From positions 186,001 to 250,000 of the forward strand of contig NZ_JAESVP010000005.1 in assembly GCF_016765795.1 (NCBI RefSeq): a stretch of DNA of 64,000 nt. Reading direction: 5' to 3'. This document shows positions 39,482-48,066 of the stretch, piece by piece. Position 1 is the first letter of the stretch; every line of letters begins with the position of its first letter. The DNA is from Fuscibacter oryzae (GTDB lineage: Bacteria; Pseudomonadota; Alphaproteobacteria; Rhodobacterales; Rhodobacteraceae). Below the pieces are notes generated by a model that searched no databases, was not told where the DNA came from, and worked only from the letters and a program-made list of their open reading frames with translations. The position numbers and the translations under genes are program-made.

Positions 39482-40102
39482 TCAGTTTTTCGCGTAGTAT
39501 TCGACGACCAGGTTCGGTTCCATCTGAACCGGGTACGGCACGTCCGACAGGCCCGGGGTGCGGACGAACTTGGCGACCATCTTGTTGTGGTCCACTTCCA
39601 GATAGTCGGGAACGTCACGCTCGGTCAGGGCGACAGCTTCCAGCACCAGAGCCAGTTGCTTCGACTTTTGACGCACTTCGATCACGTCGCCTTCTTTCAC
39701 GCGGTAAGAGGCGATGTTCACGCGCTGGCCGTTCACGGTGACGTGGCCGTGGTTCACGAACTGGCGGGCGGCGAACACGGTCGGAACGAACTTGGCGCGG
39801 TAGACGACGGCGTCCAGGCGGCGCTCCAGCAGGCCAACCAGCATTTCGCCGGTGTCGCCCTTGACGCGTTCAGCTTCGCCATAGATCTTGCGGAACTGCT
39901 TTTCGGTCAGGTCACCGTAGTAACCCTTCAGCTTTTGCTTGGCGCGCAGCTGCGTACCGAAGTCGGACAGCTTACCCTTGCGGCGCTGGCCGTGCTGGCC
40001 GGGGCCGTATTCGCGCTTGTTCAGCGGCGACTTCGGGCGACCCCAGATGTTTTCGCCCATACGGCGGTCAATCTTGTGTTTGGCAGCGGTGCGTTTGGTC
40101 AC
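39482..40102 (-). CDS. rpsD: 30S ribosomal protein S4, GTG start
   Basis: Primary 16S rRNA-binding protein of the small subunit. The 206-residue product begins [25 protein letters not shown] and has [32 protein letters not shown] and the S4 domain [27 protein letters not shown]. The start codon is GTG, twelve bases downstream of the strong site GAAGGAGAT. It stands alone, outside the alpha operon, with its own promoter and terminator and a leader of about 120 bases. Confidence 0.97.
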   Translation of the reverse strand: MTKRTAAKHKIDRRMGENIWGRPKSPLNKREYGPGQHGQRRKGKLSDFGTQLRAKQKLKGYYGDLTEKQFRKIYGEAERVKGDTGEMLVGLLERRLDAVVYRAKFVPTVFAARQFVNHGHVTVNGQRVNIASYRVKEGDVIEVRQKSKQLALVLEAVALTERDVPDYLEVDHNKMVAKFVRTPGLSDVPYPVQMEPNLVVEYYAKN

Positions 40103-40229
40103 GGCTGATCTCCTTCATCACGTTACGAAGGGCGTTGTCCTTTTCCCCGAAGGGCGACAGGCATTCCCTTGCGGGAGCCACCAACACCAATGAACAGGCC
40201 CCGAAGTTGCCCTCGGGGACCGTGGCGCG

Positions 40230-40257
40230 CTTATAGCCGGGGTTTCGGGGGAGTCAA
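40230..40257 (-). promoter_or_regulatory. Sigma70-type promoter of rpsD
   Basis: On the minus strand TTGACT (40257-40252), 16 bases, TATAAG (40235-40230). It begins just four bases past the stop of the DUF1489 gene and would start transcription near 40223, leaving a leader of about 120 bases. The leader contains a CCCCGA/TCGGGG hairpin near 40200-40218. Confidence 0.75.
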
Positions 40258-40260
40258 CAG

Positions 40261-40689
40261 CTAGCGCAGGCCAATTTCGGCGAGCGCCTGCGCCAGCGCC
40301 GGGGGCAGTGCATCATCATGCACCCGCCCTTTGGGCAGGTCGCGCGGGGTTTCCGCCGGATCAAGATAGCGCCAGCCCTGAAACGGGCGGCGGGCGGCGG
40401 CTTCGGTGCGCACCACCTCGCGGTCAAGCACGATGGCGCAGCGTTCGATACCATCCGATCCACGGCGCGGCTCCAGCCCCACGATCCGCTGACGGCACAG
40501 CACCGCGCCTTTGACCACCCAATACAGGCTGCCCCCCGCCAGCACCTCATTGGCGCGCTTGGGCCACATGCGGGTAACATGCTCTGCCGTGCCGGGGCCC
40601 CACAGGGGCGCGTTCTGTTCCTGCCAGTGCAGCAGGTCGTCCACGCTTTCGGCTCCGACGCAAAGTTTGATGATGTTCAGATGATTCAT
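40261..40689 (-). CDS. DUF1489 family protein
   Basis: A 142-residue soluble protein of the DUF1489 family, widespread in alphaproteobacteria and of unknown function. Signature blocks: NIIKLCVGAESVDDLLHWQ (about 5-23), TRMWPKRANEVLAGGSLYWVVKGAVLCRQRIVGLEP, and PFQGWRYLDPAETPRDL. It is immediately upstream of rpsD on the same strand but rpsD appears to have its own promoter. It is divergent from nrdJ. Confidence 0.9.
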   Translation of the reverse strand: MNHLNIIKLCVGAESVDDLLHWQEQNAPLWGPGTAEHVTRMWPKRANEVLAGGSLYWVVKGAVLCRQRIVGLEPRRGSDGIERCAIVLDREVVRTEAAARRPFQGWRYLDPAETPRDLPKGRVHDDALPPALAQALAEIGLR

Positions 40690-40749
40690 ACGGGCACCCC
40701 AAGCGTTAACAATAGGGCGGCCTTTGGCGGTTTCAATGGCCCGTTGCCG

Positions 40750-40778
40750 TTGACCCCGCAGGGTCTTGGGGGTAGTGT
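40750..40778 (+). promoter_or_regulatory. Candidate sigma70 promoter of nrdJ
   Basis: TTGACC (40750-40755), 17 bases, TAGTGT (40773-40778), in the 136-base gap upstream of nrdJ. Initiation near 40785 would leave a leader of about 40 bases. No cobalamin riboswitch fits in this space and no NrdR box was seen. Confidence 0.5.
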
Positions 40779-40825
40779 GGATGCTTCCCCTAAATCTGCC
40801 CCACCCTATATGCCAAGGAATGCCG

Positions 40826-43096
40826 ATGTCCGCCTTTTCCGCCCCGATTGCCGAACAAATCTGGGATATGAAGTATCGCCTGAAAGAGGCGGATGGCACC
40901 CCGATTGACGGCTCGGTCGAAGATAGCTGGCACCGCATCGCCCGCGCGCTGGCCGTGGTGGAAAAGAACCCGGCCGAATGGGAGGCCAAGTTCTACAAGG
41001 CGCTGGAGGGGTTCAAGTTCCTGCCCGCAGGCCGCATCACCGCAGGCGCGGGTACGGGCCGCAATGTCACTCTGTTCAACTGCTTTGTCATGGGCACCGT
41101 GCCCGATTCGATGGGCGGCATCTTCGACGCGCTGAAAGAGGCCGCGCTGACCATGCAGCAGGGCGGCGGCATCGGGTATGACTTTTCCACCATCCGCCCC
41201 CGTGGGGCCGAGGTGAAGGGCGTCGCGGCGGATGCCTCTGGCCCGCTGTCCTTTATGGACGTGTGGGATGCGATGTGCCGCACCATCATGTCGGCCGGGT
41301 CGCGCCGGGGAGCGATGATGGCCACGATGCGCTGTGACCACCCCGATGTGGAACAGTTCATCGAGGCCAAGAAAGACCCGGCCCGCCTGCGCATGTTCAA
41401 CCTGTCGGTGCTGATCACCGATCCGTTCATGGATGCCGTCAAGGCCGATGGCCCGTGGGAGCTGGTGTTCGGCGGCAAGGTTTACAAGACCATCCCGGCG
41501 CGCGATCTGTGGAACAAGATCATGCGCAACACCTATGATTTCGCCGAGCCGGGCGTGATCTTCATCGACCGCATCAACAAGGCGAACAACCTTGGCTATG
41601 TCGAAACGATTGCGGCCACCAATCCCTGCGGCGAACAGCCCCTGCCCCCCTATGGCGCCTGCCTTCTGGGGTCGATCAACCTGCCCACGCTGGTGACAGG
41701 GGCCTTTACCGACAAAGCGGAACTGAACCTTGCCGCGTTGGATGACCTCGTGCGCACCGCCGTGCGGATGATGGACAATACGGTGGATGCCAGCCGCTTC
41801 CCGCTGGACCAACAGGCGCAAGAGGCCGCCGCCAAGCGCCGCATTGGCCTTGGCGTGACCGGGCTTGCCGATGCCCTGCTGATGCTGGGCCTGCGCTATG
41901 GGTCGGATGAGGGCGCGGCGCAAACCGAGGCATGGATGCACGCGATTGCGCGGGCGTCCTACCTCGCCTCGGTCGATCTGGCCCGCGAAAAGGGCGCCTT
42001 CCCGCTATTTGATGCCAAGGGTTACCTCTCCTCTGGCAACATGCGGAACATGGATGCCGATGTGCGCGACGCCATCGCGAAGCACGGCATCCGCAATGCG
42101 CTACTGACTTCGGTCGCGCCGACTGGGACCATCAGCCTTTATGCGGGCAACGTGTCTTCGGGCATCGAGCCGGTCTTTGCCTATGCCTATACCCGCAAGG
42201 TTCTGCAAAAGGACGGCAGCCGCACGGAAGAGGAAGTGGTCGATTACGCCGTCCGCCTGTGGCGGGAACTGAAGGGCGATGCCCCCCTGCCCGACTATTT
42301 CGTCAATGCCCAAACCCTGCCGCCCTTGGACCATGTGAAAATGCAGGCCGCGGCGCAGAAATGGATCGACTCGTCGATTTCCAAGACGATCAACTGCCCC
42401 GAAGACATCAGCTTTGATGATTTCAAAGAGGTCTATATGGCCGCCTGGGATCAGGGCTGCAAAGGCTGCACCACCTATCGGCCCAATGCGGTAACAGGCT
42501 CGGTGCTGACGGTTTCGGAAAAAGCCGAAACGCCGGTCGCCGCCCAGCCGCAGACCGGGGGAGAGGTGGTTTATCTGTCGGAACCGCTCGACCGTCCGGC
42601 GGCGCTGGAAGGCCAGACCTACAAGGTCAAATGGCCGGGCAGCGAACATGCGCTTTACATCACCATCAACGACATCCTTATCGCCGGTCACCGCCGCCCG
42701 TTCGAGGTGTTCATCAACTCCAAGAATATGGAGCATTTCGCCTGGACCGTGGCGCTGACGCGGATGATTTCGGCGGTGTTCCGGCGTGGCGGCGATATCT
42801 CCTTTGTGGTGGAAGAGCTGAAAGCCGTCTTCGACCCGCGCGGCGGGGCCTGGATGGAAGGGCGCTATATCCCCTCGATCCTTGCTGCCATCGGCGGGGT
42901 GATCGAGCGGCACCTGATCTCGATCGGCTTCATCGAGGGCGAGGGTATGGGCCTGAAATCGGACCCCAAGGCCGAGGTCATGGTGGTGGGCGAAACGCCG
43001 CGCGGCAAGGCCTGCCCGTCCTGCGGCAGCTATGCCATGCAGATGAAAGAGGGCTGCATGACCTGCACCGACTGCGGCCATTCGAAATGCGGCTAA
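40826..43096 (+). CDS. nrdJ: Adenosylcobalamin-dependent ribonucleotide reductase (class II)
   Basis: Reduces ribonucleotides to deoxyribonucleotides using coenzyme B12, with or without oxygen. The 756-residue product is the short NrdJ type. Features: LPAGRITAGAGTGRN and NCFVMG (first active-site Cys), QQGGGIGYDFSTIRPRGAEV, the radical-site NPCGEQPLPPYGACLLGSINL, APTGTISLYAGNVSSGIEPVF, and a C-terminal zinc/redox tail CPSCGSYAMQMKEGCMTC. The ATG follows CCAAGGAATGCCG. Oxygen-independent reduction suits a facultative denitrifier; the nor operon starts 400 bases downstream. Confidence 0.95.
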   Translation: MSAFSAPIAEQIWDMKYRLKEADGTPIDGSVEDSWHRIARALAVVEKNPAEWEAKFYKALEGFKFLPAGRITAGAGTGRNVTLFNCFVMGTVPDSMGGIFDALKEAALTMQQGGGIGYDFSTIRPRGAEVKGVAADASGPLSFMDVWDAMCRTIMSAGSRRGAMMATMRCDHPDVEQFIEAKKDPARLRMFNLSVLITDPFMDAVKADGPWELVFGGKVYKTIPARDLWNKIMRNTYDFAEPGVIFIDRINKANNLGYVETIAATNPCGEQPLPPYGACLLGSINLPTLVTGAFTDKAELNLAALDDLVRTAVRMMDNTVDASRFPLDQQAQEAAAKRRIGLGVTGLADALLMLGLRYGSDEGAAQTEAWMHAIARASYLASVDLAREKGAFPLFDAKGYLSSGNMRNMDADVRDAIAKHGIRNALLTSVAPTGTISLYAGNVSSGIEPVFAYAYTRKVLQKDGSRTEEEVVDYAVRLWRELKGDAPLPDYFVNAQTLPPLDHVKMQAAAQKWIDSSISKTINCPEDISFDDFKEVYMAAWDQGCKGCTTYRPNAVTGSVLTVSEKAETPVAAQPQTGGEVVYLSEPLDRPAALEGQTYKVKWPGSEHALYITINDILIAGHRRPFEVFINSKNMEHFAWTVALTRMISAVFRRGGDISFVVEELKAVFDPRGGAWMEGRYIPSILAAIGGVIERHLISIGFIEGEGMGLKSDPKAEVMVVGETPRGKACPSCGSYAMQMKEGCMTCTDCGHSKCG

Positions 43097-43121
43097 GGGC
43101 CGGCTGACCGCTGCAACTGCC

Positions 43122-43144
43122 GGCGCACGCGGATCGCGTGCGCC
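43122..43144. terminator. Perfect 10-bp hairpin between convergent nrdJ and the 75-residue gene
   Basis: GGCGCACGCG, loop GAT, CGCGTGCGCC. It lies 25 bases after the nrdJ stop and touches the stop codon of the minus-strand small gene. No T-run on either side, but its perfect stem and position between convergent ends suggest a shared end structure. Confidence 0.6.
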
Positions 43145-43371
43145 TACCGACCCTCTGCTTCTGCAAGCAGCCGATGTACCCATGCCCCCGCAGCCCAGGC
43201 CGCCGGGATACCCAGCGGAACCGATAGCCCCAGCGCGACAACCGGCGACAAGGCGGCAAAGCCCACGGCCTGCATCAACAGGCCCAGCATGAACAGATTG
43301 ATCGCCACCGCCCCCGCCGCGAAAACGTAAAGTAACAGGGCTAGTTTCCAGACCGGCCAGCGGGTTTCCAT
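43144..43371 (-). CDS. 75-residue two-helix membrane protein divergent from norC
   Basis: A small membrane protein, METRWPVWKLALLLYVF onward, with helices at about 8-32 and 37-65 and a short basic/acidic C-terminus (HRLLAEAEGR). A strong site GGGAGG lies seven bases before the ATG. It is not norF, which is at the other end of the operon. A palindromic FNR/NnrR-type box lies 60 bases upstream of its start and equally serves norC on the other strand, so it is a candidate co-regulated denitrification gene. Function unknown. Confidence 0.75.
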   Translation of the reverse strand: METRWPVWKLALLLYVFAAGAVAINLFMLGLLMQAVGFAALSPVVALGLSVPLGIPAAWAAGAWVHRLLAEAEGR

Positions 43372-43423
43372 ACTGTCGCCTCCCTCGTCAGGCTCAGGCT
43401 GCGGCAAAGTTAATTCCGTATCC

Positions 43424-43437
43424 TTGACTTTTGTTAA
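43424..43437. promoter_or_regulatory. FNR/NnrR-type box between the 75-residue gene and norC
   Basis: TTGAC-TTTT-GTTAA, a 5-4-5 dyad. Activation with the box centred at -41.5 would start norC transcription at about 43472 (30 bases before its ATG) and the minus-strand gene at about 43389 (18 bases before its ATG). Confidence 0.75.
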
Positions 43438-43501
43438 GGCAAGCACCGTCCCCTGCGGCCATTCCCAAGAGCATCGACAACAGCTCCGGGAGATCCTCGC
43501 C

Positions 43502-43954
43502 ATGCGCGACGTCCTGACGAAGAGCATGGCCCGGAACATCTTTTACGGCGGGTCGCTGTTCTTCATCCTTATCTTCATCGGCCTCTTCATCCATGGCCAT
43601 TGGTACATCGTGAACGTGTCCACCAATCAGGCGACGCTGACCGAAAGCGTTGCCCGCGGCAAGCATGTGTGGGAACGCAAGGCCTGCATCAACTGCCACA
43701 CCATCCTTGGCGAAGGCGCCTATTTCGCGCCCGAGGTCGGCAATGTGATGAAACGCTGGGGCGTTCAGGATGACCCCGAAGCCGCCTTTGACACGCTGAA
43801 AGGCTGGATGGAGGCGCAACCTTCGGGCGTCGAAGGGCGCCGCCAGATGCCGCAGTTCAACCTGACCGACGAAGAGATTCGCGATCTGGCCGATTTCCTG
43901 CGCTGGACCGGCACGATCAACACCCAGAACTGGCCACCGAACGACGCGGGCTAA
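43502..43954 (+). CDS. norC: Nitric oxide reductase cytochrome c subunit
   Basis: Membrane-anchored monoheme cytochrome c of cNOR; passes electrons from pseudoazurin or cytochrome c to NorB. The 150-residue product has one N-terminal helix (IFYGGSLFFILIFIGLFIHG, about 14-33) and the heme site C62-I-N-C65-H66 followed by TILGEGAYFAPEVGNV; the methionine ligand is likely in GRRQMPQFNL. First gene of norCBQDEF. Confidence 0.97.
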   Translation: MRDVLTKSMARNIFYGGSLFFILIFIGLFIHGHWYIVNVSTNQATLTESVARGKHVWERKACINCHTILGEGAYFAPEVGNVMKRWGVQDDPEAAFDTLKGWMEAQPSGVEGRRQMPQFNLTDEEIRDLADFLRWTGTINTQNWPPNDAG

Positions 43955-43964
43955 GGGGAAAACC

Positions 43965-45335
43965 ATGAAATACCAATCTCAAAAGATCGCACTCGCCTAT
44001 ATTCTGGTGGCCCTGACCCTGTTCGCCGTTCAGGTCAGCATGGGCGTTGTCATCGGCTATATCTATGTCGAGCCGAACTTCCTGTCGGAAATCCTGCCGT
44101 TCAACGTCGGCCGGATGCTGCATACCAATTCGCTGATCGTCTGGCTGCTGACCGGGTTCTTCGGTGCCGCCTATTTCCTGATCCCCGAAGAGGCGGAACG
44201 CGAGATCCATTCGGTCAAGGCGGCCTATCTGCAGCTTGGCATCCTTGTGCTGGGCACAGCCGGGGTGGTTGTCACCTACCTATTCAACCTGTTCGAGGGC
44301 AACTTCCTGTTGGGCCGTGAGGGGCGGGAGTTTCTGGAGCAGCCGAAATGGGTCAAGGCGGGCATCGTGATTGCTGCGCTGATCTTTCTGTGGAACGTCA
44401 CGATGACGGTGATGAAGGGCCGCAAGACGGTGATCTCTTCGATCATGCTGATCGGCCTTTGGGGACTGGCGCTGCTGTTCCTGTTCTCGTTCTACAACCC
44501 GTCGAACCTGGCGCTGGACAAGCAATATTGGTGGAACGTCGTCCATCTGTGGGTGGAAGGCGTGTGGGAACTGATCATGGCCTCGATCCTGGGCTTCCTG
44601 ATGCTGAAGCTGACGGGGGTGGACCGCGAGGTGGTGGAGAAATGGCTTTACGTCATCGTCGCCACCGCGCTTTTCTCGGGCATCCTTGGCACCGGCCACC
44701 ATTACTATTGGATCGGGCTGCCCGCCTATTGGCAGTGGGTCGGGTCGATCTTCTCCAGCTTTGAAATCGTGCCCTTCTTTGCGATGATGGCCTTTGCCTT
44801 TGTCATGGTGTGGAAGGGACGGCGCGATCACCCGAACAAGGCGGCCCTGCTGTGGAGCCTGGGGTGTTCGGTACTGGCCTTCTTTGGTGCGGGCATCTGG
44901 GGGTTCCTGCACACGCTGCACGGGGTGAACTATTACACCCATGGCACGCAGGTGACGGCGGCCCATGGCCATCTGGCCTTCTATGGCGCCTATGTCTGCG
45001 TCAACCTTGCGCTGTTCACCTATGCGCTGCCCATCCTGCGCCAGCGCGACCCCTATAATCAGGTCCTGAACATGGCCGGGTTCTGGCTGATGTCGTCGGG
45101 CATGGTATTCATGACCTTTGTGCTGACCTTTGCCGGTACGATCCAGACCCATCTGCAACGGGTGATGGGCATGTATTATATGGAGGTGCAGGACCAGCTT
45201 GCGCTGTTCTACTGGATGCGGCTGGGCGCGGGCGTGATCGTGGTGCTGGGGGCCTACCTGCTGATCTATGCCCTGCTGGTGCCCCGGCGCGAGGTGATCG
45301 AGCCCGGCCCCGTCATCAAACATGCAGCGGAGTGA
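43965..45335 (+). CDS. norB: Nitric oxide reductase large subunit
   Basis: Catalytic subunit of cNOR; reduces two NO to N2O at a heme b3-FeB centre. The 456-residue product has 12 helices. Heme ligand His53 lies in GRMLHTNSL; the FeB site is seen as VVHLWVEGVWEL (His plus two conserved Glu) and GTGHHYYWIG; the proximal heme ligands are in THGTQVTAAHGHLAFYGAY. It starts ten bases after norC. Confidence 0.97.
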   Translation: MKYQSQKIALAYILVALTLFAVQVSMGVVIGYIYVEPNFLSEILPFNVGRMLHTNSLIVWLLTGFFGAAYFLIPEEAEREIHSVKAAYLQLGILVLGTAGVVVTYLFNLFEGNFLLGREGREFLEQPKWVKAGIVIAALIFLWNVTMTVMKGRKTVISSIMLIGLWGLALLFLFSFYNPSNLALDKQYWWNVVHLWVEGVWELIMASILGFLMLKLTGVDREVVEKWLYVIVATALFSGILGTGHHYYWIGLPAYWQWVGSIFSSFEIVPFFAMMAFAFVMVWKGRRDHPNKAALLWSLGCSVLAFFGAGIWGFLHTLHGVNYYTHGTQVTAAHGHLAFYGAYVCVNLALFTYALPILRQRDPYNQVLNMAGFWLMSSGMVFMTFVLTFAGTIQTHLQRVMGMYYMEVQDQLALFYWMRLGAGVIVVLGAYLLIYALLVPRREVIEPGPVIKHAAE

Positions 45336-45339
45336 TCCC

Positions 45340-46140
45340 ATGGACGGAACCCATGTGACGGGGGCGGATGCCCCCTTCTACCTCGCCCAAGGGGACGAAT
45401 GCGATGTCTTCGCCGCCGCCCATGCCAACCGCCTGCCCCTGCTGCTGAAAGGCCCGACCGGCTGCGGCAAGACCCGTTTCGTCGCCCATATGGCGGCGCG
45501 GCTGGGGAGAGCGCTTTACACGGTGGCCTGCCATGATGACTTGTCCGCCGCCGATCTGATCGGGCGCTATCTGCTGAAAGGCGGCGAGACGGTCTGGGTT
45601 GATGGCCCCTTGACCCGCGCCGTGCGCGAAGGGGCGATCTGCTATCTGGATGAGGTGGTCGAGGCGCGCAAGGATGTGGCCGTGGTGCTGCACCCGCTGA
45701 CCGATGACCGCCGCATCCTGCCCATTGACCGCACCGGAGAGGAGCTGCACGCAGCACCCGGCTTCATGTTGGTGGCCAGCTATAACCCCGGCTATCAAAG
45801 CATCCTGAAAACCCTGAAACCTTCGACCCGACAGCGGTTTTTGTCGGTGGAATTCACCTTTCCAAAGCCGGAGCACGAAATTCCGGTGGTGGCGCGCGAA
45901 AGTGGGCTTGGGGCCGATCAGGTCGCACTGCTGGTTCGGCTGGCGGGCAAGCTGCGCGGGCTGAAGGGCCAGGATCTTGAGGAGGGCGTCTCGACCCGCC
46001 TTGTCGTCTATGCCGCCACGCTGGTTGCGGGGGGAATGGACCTGAACCGTGCCATTCGCGCCGCGATGATCGAACCCTTGACCGACGATCCTGATACCCG
46101 CAGGGGGTTGATGGATCTGGTGGTGGCAGTGGCGGGCTGA
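45340..46140 (+). CDS. norQ: NorQ AAA+ ATPase
   Basis: MoxR-type AAA+ ATPase that, with NorD, activates NO reductase by helping insert the non-heme iron. The 266-residue product has Walker A GPTGCGKTR (about 38-46), Walker B ICYLDEVVEAR, and PSTRQRFLSVEFTFP as the arginine-finger region. The ATG after GGAGTGATCCC is preferred over one six codons upstream that lies inside the norB end. It ends three bases before norD. Confidence 0.95.
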   Translation: MDGTHVTGADAPFYLAQGDECDVFAAAHANRLPLLLKGPTGCGKTRFVAHMAARLGRALYTVACHDDLSAADLIGRYLLKGGETVWVDGPLTRAVREGAICYLDEVVEARKDVAVVLHPLTDDRRILPIDRTGEELHAAPGFMLVASYNPGYQSILKTLKPSTRQRFLSVEFTFPKPEHEIPVVARESGLGADQVALLVRLAGKLRGLKGQDLEEGVSTRLVVYAATLVAGGMDLNRAIRAAMIEPLTDDPDTRRGLMDLVVAVAG

Positions 46141-46143
46141 CCG

Positions 46144-48066
46144 ATGGCGCATCTCGACATCGCCCCGTGGGAGCCGGAAGAGACGGTCGGCAAACTTTGG
46201 CACCGTCTCGCCTCTCGTATGGACCCGCCGCCGCGTTTCCCTGATGCGGCAGTACGGTTTGACGAGATGCGGGGCCGTATCGCCGTGCTGTTTCGCGGCC
46301 TTGGCGGCGGGCAGGATGTAGAGATGAAGCCGGTGGCCGATCAGGCCAGCCGCCACCGCATTTCGTGGCGGCGGCGTCTGGCCCACAATGCCGAACAGCT
46401 TGCCCGCGCCAGCTTTGACGGTGAGGCACTGCGCCTGCCGGTGGAACTGGCGGTCTTTCCGGGACGGGATGAGAATGAGGCGCTGTATCTGTGGCTTGCC
46501 GCCGCATCCGCCCATGCCCCCGGTTTCGATGCTGAACCCGACCCGCTGCGCGCCGATCTTGCCGCCATTGCCGCCGGGGTGGCAATGACGCAAGCCACCC
46601 TTACCGCCGCCCCCGGCATGCGCCCGCTGTGGCAGCGGCTGTGCGCTGCGCATCTGGCCCAACGCCAACGCCCTGCCCTGCGCGGCACCGAAGCCGCGGT
46701 TGAAGCGCTGGTGCGTCATCTGCTGGGCGACCCCACCGCGCCCGAGGCCGCACTGCTGGCGCAATATGGCGCCCCGCCCGCCCATTGGCGCGCGCCAAAG
46801 GGCTATCGCCCGGTGTTGCCGGTGCCGCTCTGGCCCGATCTGCGCGGCCTTGCCACCGGCAACCCGGCCGAGGTGGCCACCCTGCCCACCAGCGGCACGC
46901 CAGAGGAAGCCAGCGACAGCGCCGCCCGCAAGACGCGCCGGATGAAGGCCGATCAGGCCGAACGCAAAGACAGCCTGATCCTTTACAAGTTCGAGGCGAT
47001 GCTGACCTGGGCCGAGATGATGAACATCAACCGCCGGGTCGAGGATGACGATCTGGACAATGCCAAGAAGGCCGCCGAAGACCACGAAGAAATCGTGCTG
47101 GGCCAGATTTCCAAGGCCCCTGCCACCAAGCTGAAACTGCACCTGGACCTTGCGCCCGAGGATGTGGACCGCGAACGCATCGCCGGCAAGTTCACATACC
47201 CCGAATGGGATGCGCGCGGCGGTGTCTGGCTGCCCGACCATTGCCGCGTGCTGGCAGCGCCGGTCGAACCTGCCGCCGATTACGCGGGCATCACCGATCA
47301 GGCCGCCCGCCGCCGCATCCGCGCGGTAAAGCGCCAGTTCGAGGCGCTGCGCCCGGCCAAGCTGATCCGCCACGCCCAGCCCGATGGCGAAGAGCTGGAT
47401 CTGGATGCCACCCTGCGCTCCGTCACCGATCTGCGCGCCACCGGGCGCGGGTCGGACCGGATATGGCAACAGGCCCGGCCCGAAAAGCGCGATCTGGCGG
47501 TGTCGATCCTGCTGGATGTGTCGCGCTCGACCGAAAGCGCCGTCACGGGCCGCGCCGTCATCGACATCGCGCGCGAGGCGCTGACCGCCCTTGCCTGGGG
47601 GCTGGATGCCTGCGGCGACCGCTTTGCCATTCAGGGGTTTTCGTCGCTGAAGCGTGACCGGGTGTGGATTCATGACTGCAAAGGGTTCGATGAACCGATG
47701 GGCCACGCCATCGAGGCCCGTATCCACGCCCTGCGCCCCGGCTTTTACACCCGGCTGGGCGCGGCCATCCGCCATGCTGCGCATGGTCTGGAAAAAGAGG
47801 GCCGCTCTCGCCGCCTGCTGATCGTCATCACCGATGGCAAGCCAAACGATCTTGACCATTACGAAGGCCGCCACGGCATCGAAGACAGCGCCATGGCGGT
47901 GCGGCAGGCCCGGCGCGCGGGCCATGCGGTCTTTGGCATCACCATCGACCGCGATGCGCAAAGCTGGTTCCCGCGCATCTTTGGCCAAGGCGGGTTTCAG
48001 GTGATCCGCGATCTTGACCGACTGATCACGGCGCTGCCAGAGATTTACCGGCAACTGGTGCTGTAA
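46144..48066 (+). CDS. norD: NorD, von Willebrand A domain protein
   Basis: Partner of NorQ in maturation of NO reductase. The 640-residue product ends in a VWA domain with the MIDAS motif LLDVSRSTES (about 455-464) followed by GDRFAIQGFSS and LLIVITDGKPNDLDHY. The N-terminal two thirds are helical and acidic, as usual for NorD. Its TAA shares one base with the norE ATG. Confidence 0.95.
   Translation: MAHLDIAPWEPEETVGKLWHRLASRMDPPPRFPDAAVRFDEMRGRIAVLFRGLGGGQDVEMKPVADQASRHRISWRRRLAHNAEQLARASFDGEALRLPVELAVFPGRDENEALYLWLAAASAHAPGFDAEPDPLRADLAAIAAGVAMTQATLTAAPGMRPLWQRLCAAHLAQRQRPALRGTEAAVEALVRHLLGDPTAPEAALLAQYGAPPAHWRAPKGYRPVLPVPLWPDLRGLATGNPAEVATLPTSGTPEEASDSAARKTRRMKADQAERKDSLILYKFEAMLTWAEMMNINRRVEDDDLDNAKKAAEDHEEIVLGQISKAPATKLKLHLDLAPEDVDRERIAGKFTYPEWDARGGVWLPDHCRVLAAPVEPAADYAGITDQAARRRIRAVKRQFEALRPAKLIRHAQPDGEELDLDATLRSVTDLRATGRGSDRIWQQARPEKRDLAVSILLDVSRSTESAVTGRAVIDIAREALTALAWGLDACGDRFAIQGFSSLKRDRVWIHDCKGFDEPMGHAIEARIHALRPGFYTRLGAAIRHAAHGLEKEGRSRRLLIVITDGKPNDLDHYEGRHGIEDSAMAVRQARRAGHAVFGITIDRDAQSWFPRIFGQGGFQVIRDLDRLITALPEIYRQLVL

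Noticed and set aside
40690-40825. Cobalamin riboswitch ahead of nrdJ
   Set aside because: The gap is too short for the ~200-base element and no B12-box-like sequence was recognised.
45316-48054. A 912-codon open frame on the minus strand opposite norQ-norD
   Set aside because: It mirrors the codon structure of norQ and norD, lacks any recognisable motif or membrane pattern, has a His/Gln/Arg-rich composition typical of GC-rich antisense frames, and has no ribosome site.
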